64,000 nt of DNA from Flavobacterium pokkalii (GTDB lineage: Bacteria; Bacteroidota; Bacteroidia; Flavobacteriales; Flavobacteriaceae): positions 62,001 through 126,000 of the forward strand of contig NZ_NASZ01000008.1 in the NCBI RefSeq assembly GCF_014596575.1, given 5' to 3'. The notes beneath the pieces were generated by a model. It had not been told where the DNA came from. It searched no databases and saw only the letters and a list, made by a program, of their open reading frames with translations. Positions within the stretch are counted from its first letter, which is position 1. Every line of letters starts with the position of its first letter. Of the stretch, positions 19,959 to 29,700 are shown in pieces. Made by a program: the position numbers and the translations under genes.

Positions 19959-21279
19959 CTTTGTTGGTATTTTTATTAGTCAAATTTTCGCTCAATGTTT
20001 CTAAAGAAATTCCTTTGGTTTCCGGCATTAAAAACATCACAAATAATAATTGCAGTACCATCATCAAGGTAAAAATTAAAAACACTACCGACGGTCCAAT
20101 TTCAGAAAACAATACAGGGATTAACGAAGGAATTATCGCCGCCAAAACCCAGTGTACTGAACTTCCAAAAGCCTGTCCGGAAGCACGAATATGATTTGGA
20201 AAAATCTCGGAAATAAAAACCCAGATTACAGCTCCCTGACCTATAGCGTGAGAAGCAATAAACAGGAAAAGAAAAACAGGTACAGACAAGCCTCCCCAAT
20301 CAAAATAAAAAGCCGCCGAAACTAATCCTAAAGAGATAATATAACCTACAGAACCAATATACATCAATACCTTTCTGCCTAATTTATCAATTAAACTTAC
20401 TCCAACTAAAGTAAAAACAAGATTTGTAATTCCGATTCCGATACTACTTAACAATGCCGTATTTTGACCTAAACCAGCTTCTTCAAAAATTCTCGGAGCG
20501 TAATATAAAAAAGCATTGATTCCGGAAAACTGATTGAAAAAAGCGATTAAAAAAGCGAGCATAAGCGGAAAACGGTATTTTTTCATGAAAATATTTTCAT
20601 GCTTGACTGCTCCATTCTCACTCGCTTCATCTCTAAAATCTTCGATATTTGCTAATGGATCAATTGTAAAAAGTACTTTACGGGCTTCATCAATACGGTT
20701 TTTGGATAATAACCATCTAGGACTTTCCGGAATTGTAATAATAAAAAGGATATAGATAAAAGAAGGAATTGCCTGAACACCAACCATCCATCGCCAGGCG
20801 TTTTCGCCAATATCTTTTAAAAAGTAATTAGAAATAAAGGCTACTAAAATCCCTAATACGATATTAAACTGATAGAGAGCAACCAAACGACCTCGTTTAT
20901 CAGCCGGAGCAATTTCTGAAACATAGGCCGGAGCAGCAATGGTTGAAGCACCAACACCCAATCCTCCTATAAATCGGAAAAACGCAAAAATATAAGGATC
21001 ATTCGCAAGAGCAGCTCCGATAGCTGAAACAAAATACAGAATACCAATCCAAAATAATGTTTTTTTACGACCTATCTTATTGGTTGGAATTCCTCCAAAA
21101 ATAGCTCCGATAACTGTTCCCCAAAGCGCCATTGCCATAACAACAGATCCATGAAAAGCATCAGAAGAATGCCAAAGAAGCTGTAATTGTTTATCAGCTC
21201 CTGAAATAACTACGGTATCAAAACCGAATAAAAATCCTGCCAGTGCAGCAGTAACAGACCAAATTAATATCTTATTCAT
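19921..21279 (-). CDS. MFS sugar porter, probable fructose:H+ symporter
   Basis: Inner-membrane 12-helix transporter of the sugar-porter family. The 452 residues contain GFDTVVISGA in the first helix, the NKIGRKKTL loop 2-3 motif, PAYVSEIAPADKRGRL after helix 4, PESPRWL near the central loop, a second DKLGRK motif, and PETKGISLE after the last helix. It is the first gene of the fructan operon proper, downstream of the hybrid sensor, and would bring fructose to the cytoplasmic fructokinase. Fructose specificity is inferred from context. Confidence 0.88.
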   Translation of the reverse strand: MNKILIWSVTAALAGFLFGFDTVVISGADKQLQLLWHSSDAFHGSVVMAMALWGTVIGAIFGGIPTNKIGRKKTLFWIGILYFVSAIGAALANDPYIFAFFRFIGGLGVGASTIAAPAYVSEIAPADKRGRLVALYQFNIVLGILVAFISNYFLKDIGENAWRWMVGVQAIPSFIYILFIITIPESPRWLLSKNRIDEARKVLFTIDPLANIEDFRDEASENGAVKHENIFMKKYRFPLMLAFLIAFFNQFSGINAFLYYAPRIFEEAGLGQNTALLSSIGIGITNLVFTLVGVSLIDKLGRKVLMYIGSVGYIISLGLVSAAFYFDWGGLSVPVFLFLFIASHAIGQGAVIWVFISEIFPNHIRASGQAFGSSVHWVLAAIIPSLIPVLFSEIGPSVVFLIFTLMMVLQLLFVMFLMPETKGISLETLSENLTNKNTNKDDFKKTASARVL

Positions 21280-21329
21280 TGTACATGTATTAAAAACGTT
21301 TCGCTAAGTTATTCGTAAAAAAAGCAACT

Positions 21330-21510
21330 TATTTTTAATGATGTTACAATTTATTTATTCTATTACTATTAGTTTATCATTTTCGGCACAACCCCTTTGT
21401 TTTCAATGGTTTTCAGATATTCTGTTTTTGTTACGAAAACCATATAGTTATGATTTTGTAACTTTAGATATGAAAATGTTACCTAAAAAAGAAGCTGATT
21501 ATGTTACGTC
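21330..21510 (-). promoter_or_regulatory. Repeat array upstream of fructan operon, candidate HTCS operator
   Basis: Five same-orientation copies of a minus-strand motif close to GTAACAnnnTCA begin at 21507, 21482, 21462, 21434 and 21347. Examples are GTAACATAATCA, GTAACATTTTCA and GTTACAAAATCA. The first four are 20-28 bases apart. They lie between the hybrid sensor and the MFS start, where an AraC-type regulator would bind. Confidence 0.5.
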
Positions 21511-24252
21511 TTATAATGATGTTTTATATTCTTTAGGAGAAACTCCAAATTTATTCTTAAAAGCGGTCGAAAAATAATTTGGAGAAGAGAATCCAAGCGA
21601 ATACGCAATCTCCGAAATATTCATTTCATTAAGCTTTAAAAGTTCGGCAGCTTTCTCTAATTTAATGTTATTAATGTGGTCACTAATATTAATTCCCATA
21701 ATCGCTTTTACTTTTCTGTACAACTGAACTCTTGATACACTCATTTTATCGGCTAAATCTTCAACCGAAAATTTTGGATTCTCTACATTACTCTGAATAA
21801 TTTCATTCATTTTAGTAATAAAAGTTTGTTCCGGATTACCAAAACGGGATTCCGGCTCCACACGATAAATGTTATTTGTATAATAATAACGTAATTTTTC
21901 TCTGTTAAAAAGCAAACTTGAAAGGGATTGCTTCAAAATAGAAAGGCTAAAAGGCTTCGTAAGATACTGATCTACTCCGCTTTGCAATCCCTTTAATACA
22001 GCTTCTTTACTGCTTTGAGCCGTTAAAATAATAATTGGAATATGCGAAGAACGCAAATCTTTTTTCAGCGCTTTACTAATTTCATAACCGTCCTTACCGA
22101 CCAAATTAATATCACAGATAATAATATCAGGTATGATTTCGATAGCTTTTTCAATTCCATCACTTCCGTCTGAAGTATAGACGGTATATTCTTTGGTTAA
22201 TTTGGCCTGTAAAAAAGCAACCAAATCACTGTTATCTTCTATAATTAAAATAGAATGCTTTTCAGAATCGGCAGCAAGATTAAAGTTTTCAACCTCGGAT
22301 TCAAGTTCCAAATGATTGGTAATTATATTTTGTGCAATATTTTTATTGTCTATATTTTCAACAATTTCATCTTTAGCCAAATGATTATTTCCTTTCAATA
22401 ACGTAATTACAAATTCACTGCCCTGTTTTGATTTTAAATCGATAGTACCATGATGTAACAAAACAAATTCTTTTGATAGATGAAGTCCTATTCCGGAACT
22501 GTTTTTACTGTTATTAGAAGCTTTAAAAAATGGCTGAAAAACATTAGACAACTCATTATCAGGGATACCAATTCCGGAATCTTTAAAACTAATTTTAACC
22601 GTATTGTCTTGATTTTCTACTATAGAAATATTTATTTTACCATTATCAGGAGTAAATTTAAAGGCATTAGAAAGCAGATTAAAATACACTTTATCCATCA
22701 AATTTTGGTCAATAAACAATTCCAGATTTTTACTTTTACAGCTCAATTGAAAATCAATATTCCTGCGTGCCGCTTCGGCTTTAAAGTTTATCATTACCTC
22801 ATTGGTAAAATCAAAAATATTGGTTTTGGATGCTTGTAAAGTAAATTTTTGTTCTTCAAGCTTTCTAAAATCCAACAGTTGATTAATTAATCGTAATAAT
22901 CGGTTTGAATTTTTATAAATCAATTTCATCTCATCGATGAGTTTTGAATCTCTAATTTTTTCTTCTTCCATTAAAGATTCTGTGGAACTCATAATTAAGG
23001 TTAAAGGTGTTTTAAATTCATGCGAAAGCCCCGTGAAAAAGTTAAGCCTAACCTCATTACTGCGTTTTATTTCATCGGCAAATTTTTCAATTTCATTACG
23101 CTGACTTATAATTTTAGCATTTGTTAGTTCAAGTTCTTTCTTTTTTCTGCTAATTATTATTCGGGAATAAATACTATGAATGGCAAACAAAAAGATAACA
23201 AGACTTAAAACAATTAAAGCTTTCAACAGATTACTTTGGCTGCTATATTTTTGTAATTGTTCCTTAATAAAATGTTGCTGATTTTCAATATCAGATTGTT
23301 GTAAAGATATTTTATCAAATTGACTACTCATGATTTCTGCATTCAGTGTATCTATCAAGGTGGTATTAAGCTTGTTCATCTTTGGAACAATTTCTTTGTT
23401 TTTTATCTTCAAAGCTAGTTTAATAGCTTCAGCGCCACCTGTTGGATACAAAATCGTACCGGTTAGTACTCCTTCCTTAACAAATTCTACTCCTCCATTG
23501 GTACCATTTAGTCCGTCAACACCGATGAACTTAATTTTATTATTTGGTCGCTTCTCCTTAGCTATTTTCCATGCATTATAAGCTATCAGATCGTTAAACC
23601 CAAATACATAATCTATAGACAAGCTATCTAATAGCTTGACAAATTTACTTTTAGGCGAATTAAAATCATCCGCATCAATACTTATCTTTTGTATTCCGGG
23701 ATATTTACTTAAAATTTGTTGCAGTCCCTTGCTTCTTTCAATACCGGGATAGGTTACAATTTCGCCTCTTATTTCTACAACCGTACCTTTTCCTTTAGAT
23801 AAAGAAACAATTTGCTTTCCGGCAAGTTTACCAACTTCAACATTGTCGGCACCTAAAAAAGCGGTGTAATTTAACGTATTTACCTTTCTGTCAACAATTA
23901 TAACAGGGATTCCTTTTCGATTTGCTTTTTCAATAACAGGAACAATGGAATCGGATTCATAAGGAGCAATAATTATTACATCCATATTTTGCTGAATCAT
24001 TTTTTCAACATCCTGAATCTGTTTTTTTACTTTTCGATCGGCATTATAAATAATCAATTTAGCGTTTGGATGAAGTAATGTTTCAACTTCCATTGCATGA
24101 TCCATCGATTTTCTCCACAAATCATTATCAATACTTTGTGAAAAACCTATAGTTATAGTTTCTTTATTCTCATTTGATGAATTGCATGAATTGAACAAAT
24201 ACCCAAAAAATAACAGGCTTGCAATAATATATATTCTTAACATAAGTTTCAA
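21511..24252 (-). CDS. Hybrid two-component system with periplasmic sugar-binding sensor domain and AraC output
   Basis: One-protein sensor, kinase, response regulator and DNA-binding factor, expected to sense fructose and activate the fructan operon. The 913 residues start with a lipoprotein-like or TM signal. A type-I periplasmic-binding-protein domain follows (about 33-310; ITIGFSQSIDNDLWRKSM, PVIIVDRKV, FGFNDLIAYNA). Then come a TM helix (about 343-365), HisKA with SHEFKTPLT (His411), HATPase (DSGIGIP and GIGLHLSK), a receiver domain with phospho-acceptor Asp714 (IIICDINLVGKDGYE), and an AraC HTH (about 805-913). Most HTCS carry beta-propeller sensors; a sugar-binding-protein sensor matches the known Bacteroides fructose sensor type (BT1754). 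It lies 231 bases upstream of the MFS gene. Confidence 0.92.
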   Translation of the reverse strand: MKLMLRIYIIASLLFFGYLFNSCNSSNENKETITIGFSQSIDNDLWRKSMDHAMEVETLLHPNAKLIIYNADRKVKKQIQDVEKMIQQNMDVIIIAPYESDSIVPVIEKANRKGIPVIIVDRKVNTLNYTAFLGADNVEVGKLAGKQIVSLSKGKGTVVEIRGEIVTYPGIERSKGLQQILSKYPGIQKISIDADDFNSPKSKFVKLLDSLSIDYVFGFNDLIAYNAWKIAKEKRPNNKIKFIGVDGLNGTNGGVEFVKEGVLTGTILYPTGGAEAIKLALKIKNKEIVPKMNKLNTTLIDTLNAEIMSSQFDKISLQQSDIENQQHFIKEQLQKYSSQSNLLKALIVLSLVIFLFAIHSIYSRIIISRKKKELELTNAKIISQRNEIEKFADEIKRSNEVRLNFFTGLSHEFKTPLTLIMSSTESLMEEEKIRDSKLIDEMKLIYKNSNRLLRLINQLLDFRKLEEQKFTLQASKTNIFDFTNEVMINFKAEAARRNIDFQLSCKSKNLELFIDQNLMDKVYFNLLSNAFKFTPDNGKINISIVENQDNTVKISFKDSGIGIPDNELSNVFQPFFKASNNSKNSSGIGLHLSKEFVLLHHGTIDLKSKQGSEFVITLLKGNNHLAKDEIVENIDNKNIAQNIITNHLELESEVENFNLAADSEKHSILIIEDNSDLVAFLQAKLTKEYTVYTSDGSDGIEKAIEIIPDIIICDINLVGKDGYEISKALKKDLRSSHIPIIILTAQSSKEAVLKGLQSGVDQYLTKPFSLSILKQSLSSLLFNREKLRYYYTNNIYRVEPESRFGNPEQTFITKMNEIIQSNVENPKFSVEDLADKMSVSRVQLYRKVKAIMGINISDHINNIKLEKAAELLKLNEMNISEIAYSLGFSSPNYFSTAFKNKFGVSPKEYKTSL

Positions 24253-24578
24253 TAAATTAAAAAATACTGTAAAAATGACTTTGTTTCAGAAAAAAAATCG
24301 ACGGAATTTAAATTACTTAATAAATATAAAATTTAATAATAAGTGTTTAAGTAATTGAATCTTTGAGAGGTTGCTATAAAAAATAACTGCTTAGTAGCTC
24401 AATTGATAATAGCAAATGTAAAAAAATCAAATTATTATTATCAATTGACAGCTTTTTATTTTTTTTATGGCATCAAAAGCTAAAACTTAAGGAATAACCT
24501 GTTTTTTTTAACAGAGATGTTAGTAAAATAATTCTAAAACAAATTATATCCTATAAACAAGCTACTAATTTAAAAAAA
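24253..24578. other. Intergenic spacer upstream of the hybrid sensor gene
   Basis: About 326 AT-rich bases with no credible ORF. The only clear structure is the long inverted repeat at 24399-24448. Probably holds the sensor gene's promoter and the 3' end of the upstream transcript. Confidence 0.5.
24399..24448. repeat. 13-bp perfect inverted repeat
   Basis: TCAATTGATAATA (24399-24411) and TATTATCAATTGA (24436-24448) are exact reverse complements around a 24-base A-rich loop. AGC and GCT extend the symmetry beyond a short mismatch. A T-rich run follows on the plus strand. It could be a terminator for the gene at 24579-25688 or a protein-binding site for the hybrid-sensor promoter. Confidence 0.6.
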
Positions 24579-25688
24579 CTATTTAACACATCTGAACCCA
24601 ATATGGTTTGCAGACGATTTTATTTCTCCATGGCCTCTTGAACCTACTAAATATCTGGTACAATATTCGTCTGTACACAGGAATGATCCTCCTCTGTGAA
24701 CTTTTGTTAATGCATTTGGCTCAGCAGAATAATTACTTGATTGAGGACCTTTCGGATTTCTTGTTACTTTTCCACTTTCTGACAAAATCTGATAATAATC
24801 CTCGCTATACCAATCATTTATCCATTCCCAAACATTACCAGCCATATCAAACAAGCCATAACCATTAGGTTTGTATTGAGCTACAGGTGCCAGACCTACA
24901 AAACCGTCTTCTGCGGTATCGCCTTGGTCAACTGGAAAATCTCCCTGATAAATATTCGCCTGAATCTTTCCTTCCGGCTTAAAAACATTTCCCCAAGTAT
25001 AAGATGCGCCTGTCATTCCTCCTCTGGCGGCAAATTCCCATTCGGCTTCAGTAGGCAAACGTTTTCCGGCCCATTTTGCATAGGCTGCAGCATCTTCAAA
25101 TGCAATATGTACAACCGGATAATTATCCTTGCCAGTTATATTACTATCCGGACCTGTAGGATGTCGCCAATCAGCTCCTCCTATATATTGCCACCATTCT
25201 AAATAATTATTCAAATCTACCTTACTTTTTGTTGGTGTAAAAACTGCCGAACCGGCAATTAATTCAACTAAAGGAACTCCGGGAAATTCTTCTGCCAAAG
25301 GCTTTTTCTCTGCAACAGTTGTATAGCCTGTCGCTTTTACAAATTTGGCAAATTCTTCATTAGTCACTTCGGTTTTATCCATCCAAAATCCATCTACATA
25401 AACCCTATGAATCGGACGGGCATCATTGGTCACTCCTTTGATACTACACAAACTCTCGTCATCAAAATTACTTCCCATTGAAAATTCGCCTCCGGGAATC
25501 CAAACCATTCCTTCCGGAGCATTCTTAGGCTTGTTGTTTTTATTCTCAACAGTTAATTCAAACTTTGGATCTGAAATTTTCTTTCCGTTATTTTTAATTC
25601 CAAAACTCAGCAATACATACAAAAAACCTATTAAAGGAATAATCATAAAAAATATTACTCTAATTATTTTTTTATCTCTAATACCCAT
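24579..25688 (-). CDS. Formylglycine-generating enzyme (SUMF1) family protein with catalytic Cys pair
   Basis: Membrane-anchored or exported protein of the FGE-sulfatase fold, which oxidises a sulfatase cysteine to formylglycine. The 369 residues have an N-terminal hydrophobic anchor (about 9-30). The FGE domain runs from GMVWIPGGEFSMGS (about 59) through WAGKRLPTEAEWEFAARGG and MAGNVWEWINDWY to HIGFRCVK at the end. Most bacterial SUMF1-like proteins lack the active-site cysteines, but here RGGSFLCTDEYCTRY keeps the CxxxxC pair (Cys338, Cys343) of true FGEs. No sulfatase gene lies in the window, so a partner must be elsewhere. Alternative: a structural GldJ/GldK-like relative, less likely given the cysteines. 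Confidence 0.85.
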   Translation of the reverse strand: MGIRDKKIIRVIFFMIIPLIGFLYVLLSFGIKNNGKKISDPKFELTVENKNNKPKNAPEGMVWIPGGEFSMGSNFDDESLCSIKGVTNDARPIHRVYVDGFWMDKTEVTNEEFAKFVKATGYTTVAEKKPLAEEFPGVPLVELIAGSAVFTPTKSKVDLNNYLEWWQYIGGADWRHPTGPDSNITGKDNYPVVHIAFEDAAAYAKWAGKRLPTEAEWEFAARGGMTGASYTWGNVFKPEGKIQANIYQGDFPVDQGDTAEDGFVGLAPVAQYKPNGYGLFDMAGNVWEWINDWYSEDYYQILSESGKVTRNPKGPQSSNYSAEPNALTKVHRGGSFLCTDEYCTRYLVGSRGHGEIKSSANHIGFRCVK

Positions 25689-25869
25689 ATTGATTTTTTA
25701 ATTTGATTCAAAATATTCTCTAATTCTTTTATAAGCTATTAAGGTTTAGCCTTAACTTCAACTGTACGCTAAATTAACCTTTTTTATACCACCCATTTTA
25801 TCCTAATTATTTGGTGCTAAAGTTTAATTTCAAAGAACCAAAATACTAATCCGGTCTGACTAAAATCCC

Positions 25870-26559
25870 CTAACAAATCAACAACAACCTATATTCCCCT
25901 TCGTTTTCCTTTGGAGCCCGATGAATACAAGGCAAAACCTGCTGATCAGGATGATCGACTGCCAGTCGCCACAGATGTCCTAATCCTAAGTTAACAGGCT
26001 CAGAATCCAGTTTTGCCTGATAATGCAAATCGAAATAATTCTCTTTCAGGAAACCCTCAAATTCTTCTGCAGAACTATTATGCAACTCCTGAAGCTTTTT
26101 TCTAATTTCAGGAATTAAAATTTTCTGTTCCGCCTGCTCATTGGGAATTATATCACTTGCCGCTCCATAATAAGTACACAAAAAAGTATCTGTCGCAACA
26201 GGAGAACGGTCCACATGATAAGAATAAACATCCGTCGAAATGAAATCAAATTCCTCGTCACGCTCATAACATTTTAATAAATTAAGTGAAGGCGAAGCTC
26301 CAAAATCAGTCAATAATTGCAAATCATTCAGAATAATTTCACGTGCCAGATTTCCTTTTTCCGATAATTGAAGCGCCAATAAATCTTCAGCAGAAACTTC
26401 CGTGATATTCTCCTTTAATTGTAGTTGCGTTACAATTTCCTTAAAATCACCTTGTAAATTTCTATGCCAGCACAACGCGTTCATCGTTCCTTTAAATTCG
26501 GTATTAACAAGTTCAGAAAAAGAGGAAACTCTTCCAATTTGGTCGCTAACTAAAATCAT
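25870..26559 (-). CDS. Uncharacterised protein, DUF1826-like
   Basis: A 229-residue soluble protein without signal peptide or membrane segment. It has an early ALCWHRNL segment and a central YSYHVDRSPVATDTFLCTYYG block with a His-x-Asp pair. These resemble DUF1826 proteins as I recall them, and the HxD could be part of a metal site. The C-terminal part has GLGHLWRLAVDHPDQQVLPCIHRAP, with more conserved-looking His residues. It stands alone on the minus strand, divergent from purL with a 204-base gap. Function is unknown; the family name is tentative. Confidence 0.5.
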   Translation of the reverse strand: MILVSDQIGRVSSFSELVNTEFKGTMNALCWHRNLQGDFKEIVTQLQLKENITEVSAEDLLALQLSEKGNLAREIILNDLQLLTDFGASPSLNLLKCYERDEEFDFISTDVYSYHVDRSPVATDTFLCTYYGAASDIIPNEQAEQKILIPEIRKKLQELHNSSAEEFEGFLKENYFDLHYQAKLDSEPVNLGLGHLWRLAVDHPDQQVLPCIHRAPKENEGEYRLLLIC

Positions 26560-26701
26560 ACTACTGCTTTTTTGAAATTAAGAAAGTCAAATTTTAATTG
26601 GCCACAAAGTTACAGAATAGTAAAATCCGGAAGCCTATTATTAGAAATAAAAACCTAAAAAACTGCTTAAATACCGCCACTTTAAAAAGTCTTTTTTACA
26701 C

Positions 26702-26732
26702 TTGTCCGTACTATTTTTTTAAACTAAATTTG
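26702..26732 (+). promoter_or_regulatory. Predicted purL promoter (TTG-N20-TAAATTTG)
   Basis: TTG at 26702-26704 and TAAATTTG at 26725-26732 fit the Bacteroidota -33/-7 consensus. The start codon of purL is 31 bases downstream. Confidence 0.65.
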
Positions 26733-26763
26733 CAGCGTTAATTGAACAACTTATACATTTACG

Positions 26764-29700
26764 ATGATTCATTTCTTTGAAAACCAAAGCAACGCAATTT
26801 TTGCCGTACAAACTCAAGGCGAAATTTCGGCTCAAGATATTTCTAAACTGAACTGGCTTTTTGCCAATGCAACTAAAATAGAGAAATCCGTATTGACGGA
26901 TTTTTTTGTTGGTCCCCGCGCAACCATGATTACACCTTGGAGTACCAACGCAGTGGAAATCACTCAAAATATGGGGATTTTAGGAATCATCCGTATCGAA
27001 GAATTTTATCGTACTTCAGAAGATTTTACTGATTTTGATCCGATGCTTTCTCAAAAATACACTGAATTAAATCAGGATATTTTCACTATCCATATTCAAC
27101 CGGAGCCTATTTTAGAAATCGATGACATTGAGGCTTACAACAAACAGGAAGGTTTGGCTTTAAGCTCAGAAGAAGTAGAATATCTAAATAATTTGGCAAC
27201 CAAATTAGAAAGAAAACTAACCGATTCTGAAATTTTTGCTTTCTCACAAGCCAATTCGGAACACTGTCGTCACAAAATTTTCAACGGAACTTTTGTTATT
27301 GACGGTCAGGAAAAAGAAACTTCTCTTTTCAAATTAATCAAAAAAACATCTCAGGAAAATCCTAACGATATCGTTTCGGCTTACAAAGACAATGTAGCTT
27401 TTGTAAAAGGACCAAAAATTGAACAATTTGCTCCAAAAACAGCTGACAAAGCTGACTTTTACGAAGTAAAAGAATTTGATTCGGTTATTTCCTTAAAAGC
27501 AGAAACACATAACTTCCCTACAACTGTGGAGCCTTTCAACGGTGCGGCAACTGGTTCGGGAGGTGAAATTCGTGACCGTTTGGCAGGAGGACAAGGTTCA
27601 TTACCGTTAGCAGGAACTGCAGTTTACATGACTTCTTACTCAAGATTGGAGCAAAATCGTCCTTGGGAAAACGGTGTTGAAGAAAGAAAATGGTTGTACC
27701 AAACGCCAATGGACATTTTGATTAAAGCTTCAAACGGAGCTTCTGATTTTGGAAATAAATTTGGACAACCGCTTATTACAGGTTCACTTCTTACATTCGA
27801 ACATAACGAAAATGACCGTAAATTAGGCTATGATAAGGTAATCATGCAGGCGGGTGGAATTGGTTTTGGAAAATTAGACCAGGCTATCAAACACAAACCA
27901 CAGGAAGGTGATAAAATAGTTATTCTTGGTGGAGAAAATTATAGAATCGGAATGGGTGGAGCGGCTGTTTCTTCAGCTGATACCGGAGCTTTCGGTTCAG
28001 GAATTGAATTAAACGCGATTCAACGTTCGAATCCTGAAATGCAAAAACGTGCTGCTAATGCCATTCGTGGATTAGTAGAAAGCGACAACAACCCTATTGT
28101 CTCTATACACGATCACGGTGCGGGTGGACATCTAAACTGTCTTTCGGAATTAGTGGAAGAAACAGGAGGTTTAATTGATTTAGACAAATTGCCTGTGGGT
28201 GACCCTACCCTTTCGGCTAAAGAAATAATAGGTAACGAATCTCAAGAAAGAATGGGATTGGTTATTGGACAAAAAGATATTGATACGTTGCAAAGAATTG
28301 CCGACAGAGAGCGTTCGCCAATGTACCAAGTAGGAGATGTAACTGGAGACCACCGTTTTACTTTCGAATCAAAAACTACCGGAGCTAAACCAATGGATTA
28401 TGCATTGGAAGATTTCTTCGGAAGTTCGCCAAAAACAGTTATTACCGATACTACTGTTGACTATAACTACGCTGAATTAGATTATACTAAAGATAAAATT
28501 GCTACTTATTTAGAAGCGGTTTTACAATTGGAAGCCGTTGCTTCTAAGGACTGGTTAACTAATAAAGTGGACCGTTGTGTGGGCGGAAAAGTAGCTAAAC
28601 AACAATGCGCCGGACCATTACAATTACCATTAAACAACTGCGGTGTGGTCGCTTTAGATTTTAACGGAAAAGAAGGAATTGCCACTTCTATTGGTCATGC
28701 TCCTATTGCTGCTTTAATTGATCCCGTAGCAGGAAGCCGCAATGCCATCGCAGAATCTTTATCAAATATTATCTGGGCACCAATTAAAGACGGATTGGGC
28801 GGCATTTCATTGTCGGCTAACTGGATGTGGGCTTGTAAAAACGAAGGTGAAGATGCCCGTTTATATGCTGCTGTTGAAGGTTGTTCGGATTTTGCAATCG
28901 AATTAGGAATCAATATTCCAACCGGAAAAGATTCGCTTTCAATGAAACAAAAATATCCAAATGACGAAGTAATCGCTCCGGGAACGGTTATTATTTCAGC
29001 TGCTGGTAACTGTACTGATATTAGAAAAGTAGTTGAACCTGTTTTACAAAAAGACGGCGGTTCTATTTATTATATCAATTTATCTCAGGATGAATTTAAA
29101 TTAGGAGGTTCTTCATTTGCTCAAATCTTAAACAAAATTGGAGCTGAAACACCTACGATTAAAGACGCAGCTTTCTTTAAAAAAGCATTCAACACTATTC
29201 AGGAATTAATTCTGGAAGGAAATATCGTTGCAGGTCACGATATTGGAAGCGGTGGTTTAATCACTACTTTATTAGAAATGTGTTTTGCTGATGTGAACTT
29301 AGGAGCTAAAATTGACTTTTCTGTTTTCGAAGAAAAAGACATCATCAAATATCTTTTTGCTGAAAACATCGGAATTGTATTCCAGGCTAATGAAGACGCT
29401 GCTTTAGAAAATAAATTAAACGCTAACGGAGTTGCTTTCCATAAATTAGGAACAGTAACTAATGAAGCTACACTGAACTTTGGTCCTTGCCAGTTAGACA
29501 TTGCTAAATACAGAGATATTTGGTTTAAAACTTCATTCTTATTAGACCAAAAACAATCTAAAAACGGAACAGCGCAAGAGCGTTATGACAACTATAAAAA
29601 CCAACCGTTAAACTTTAATTTTCCGGCTCATTTTACAGGAAAAAAACCGGAAGTTGATGCTACAAAACCAAGACCAAAAGCAGCAATTATTCGCGAAAAA

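Noticed and set aside
21338..21577. Plus-strand ORF of 79 codons in the fructan operon spacer
   Set aside because: It overlaps the C-terminal coding end of the hybrid sensor on the other strand, has no family features, and lies over the candidate operator array.
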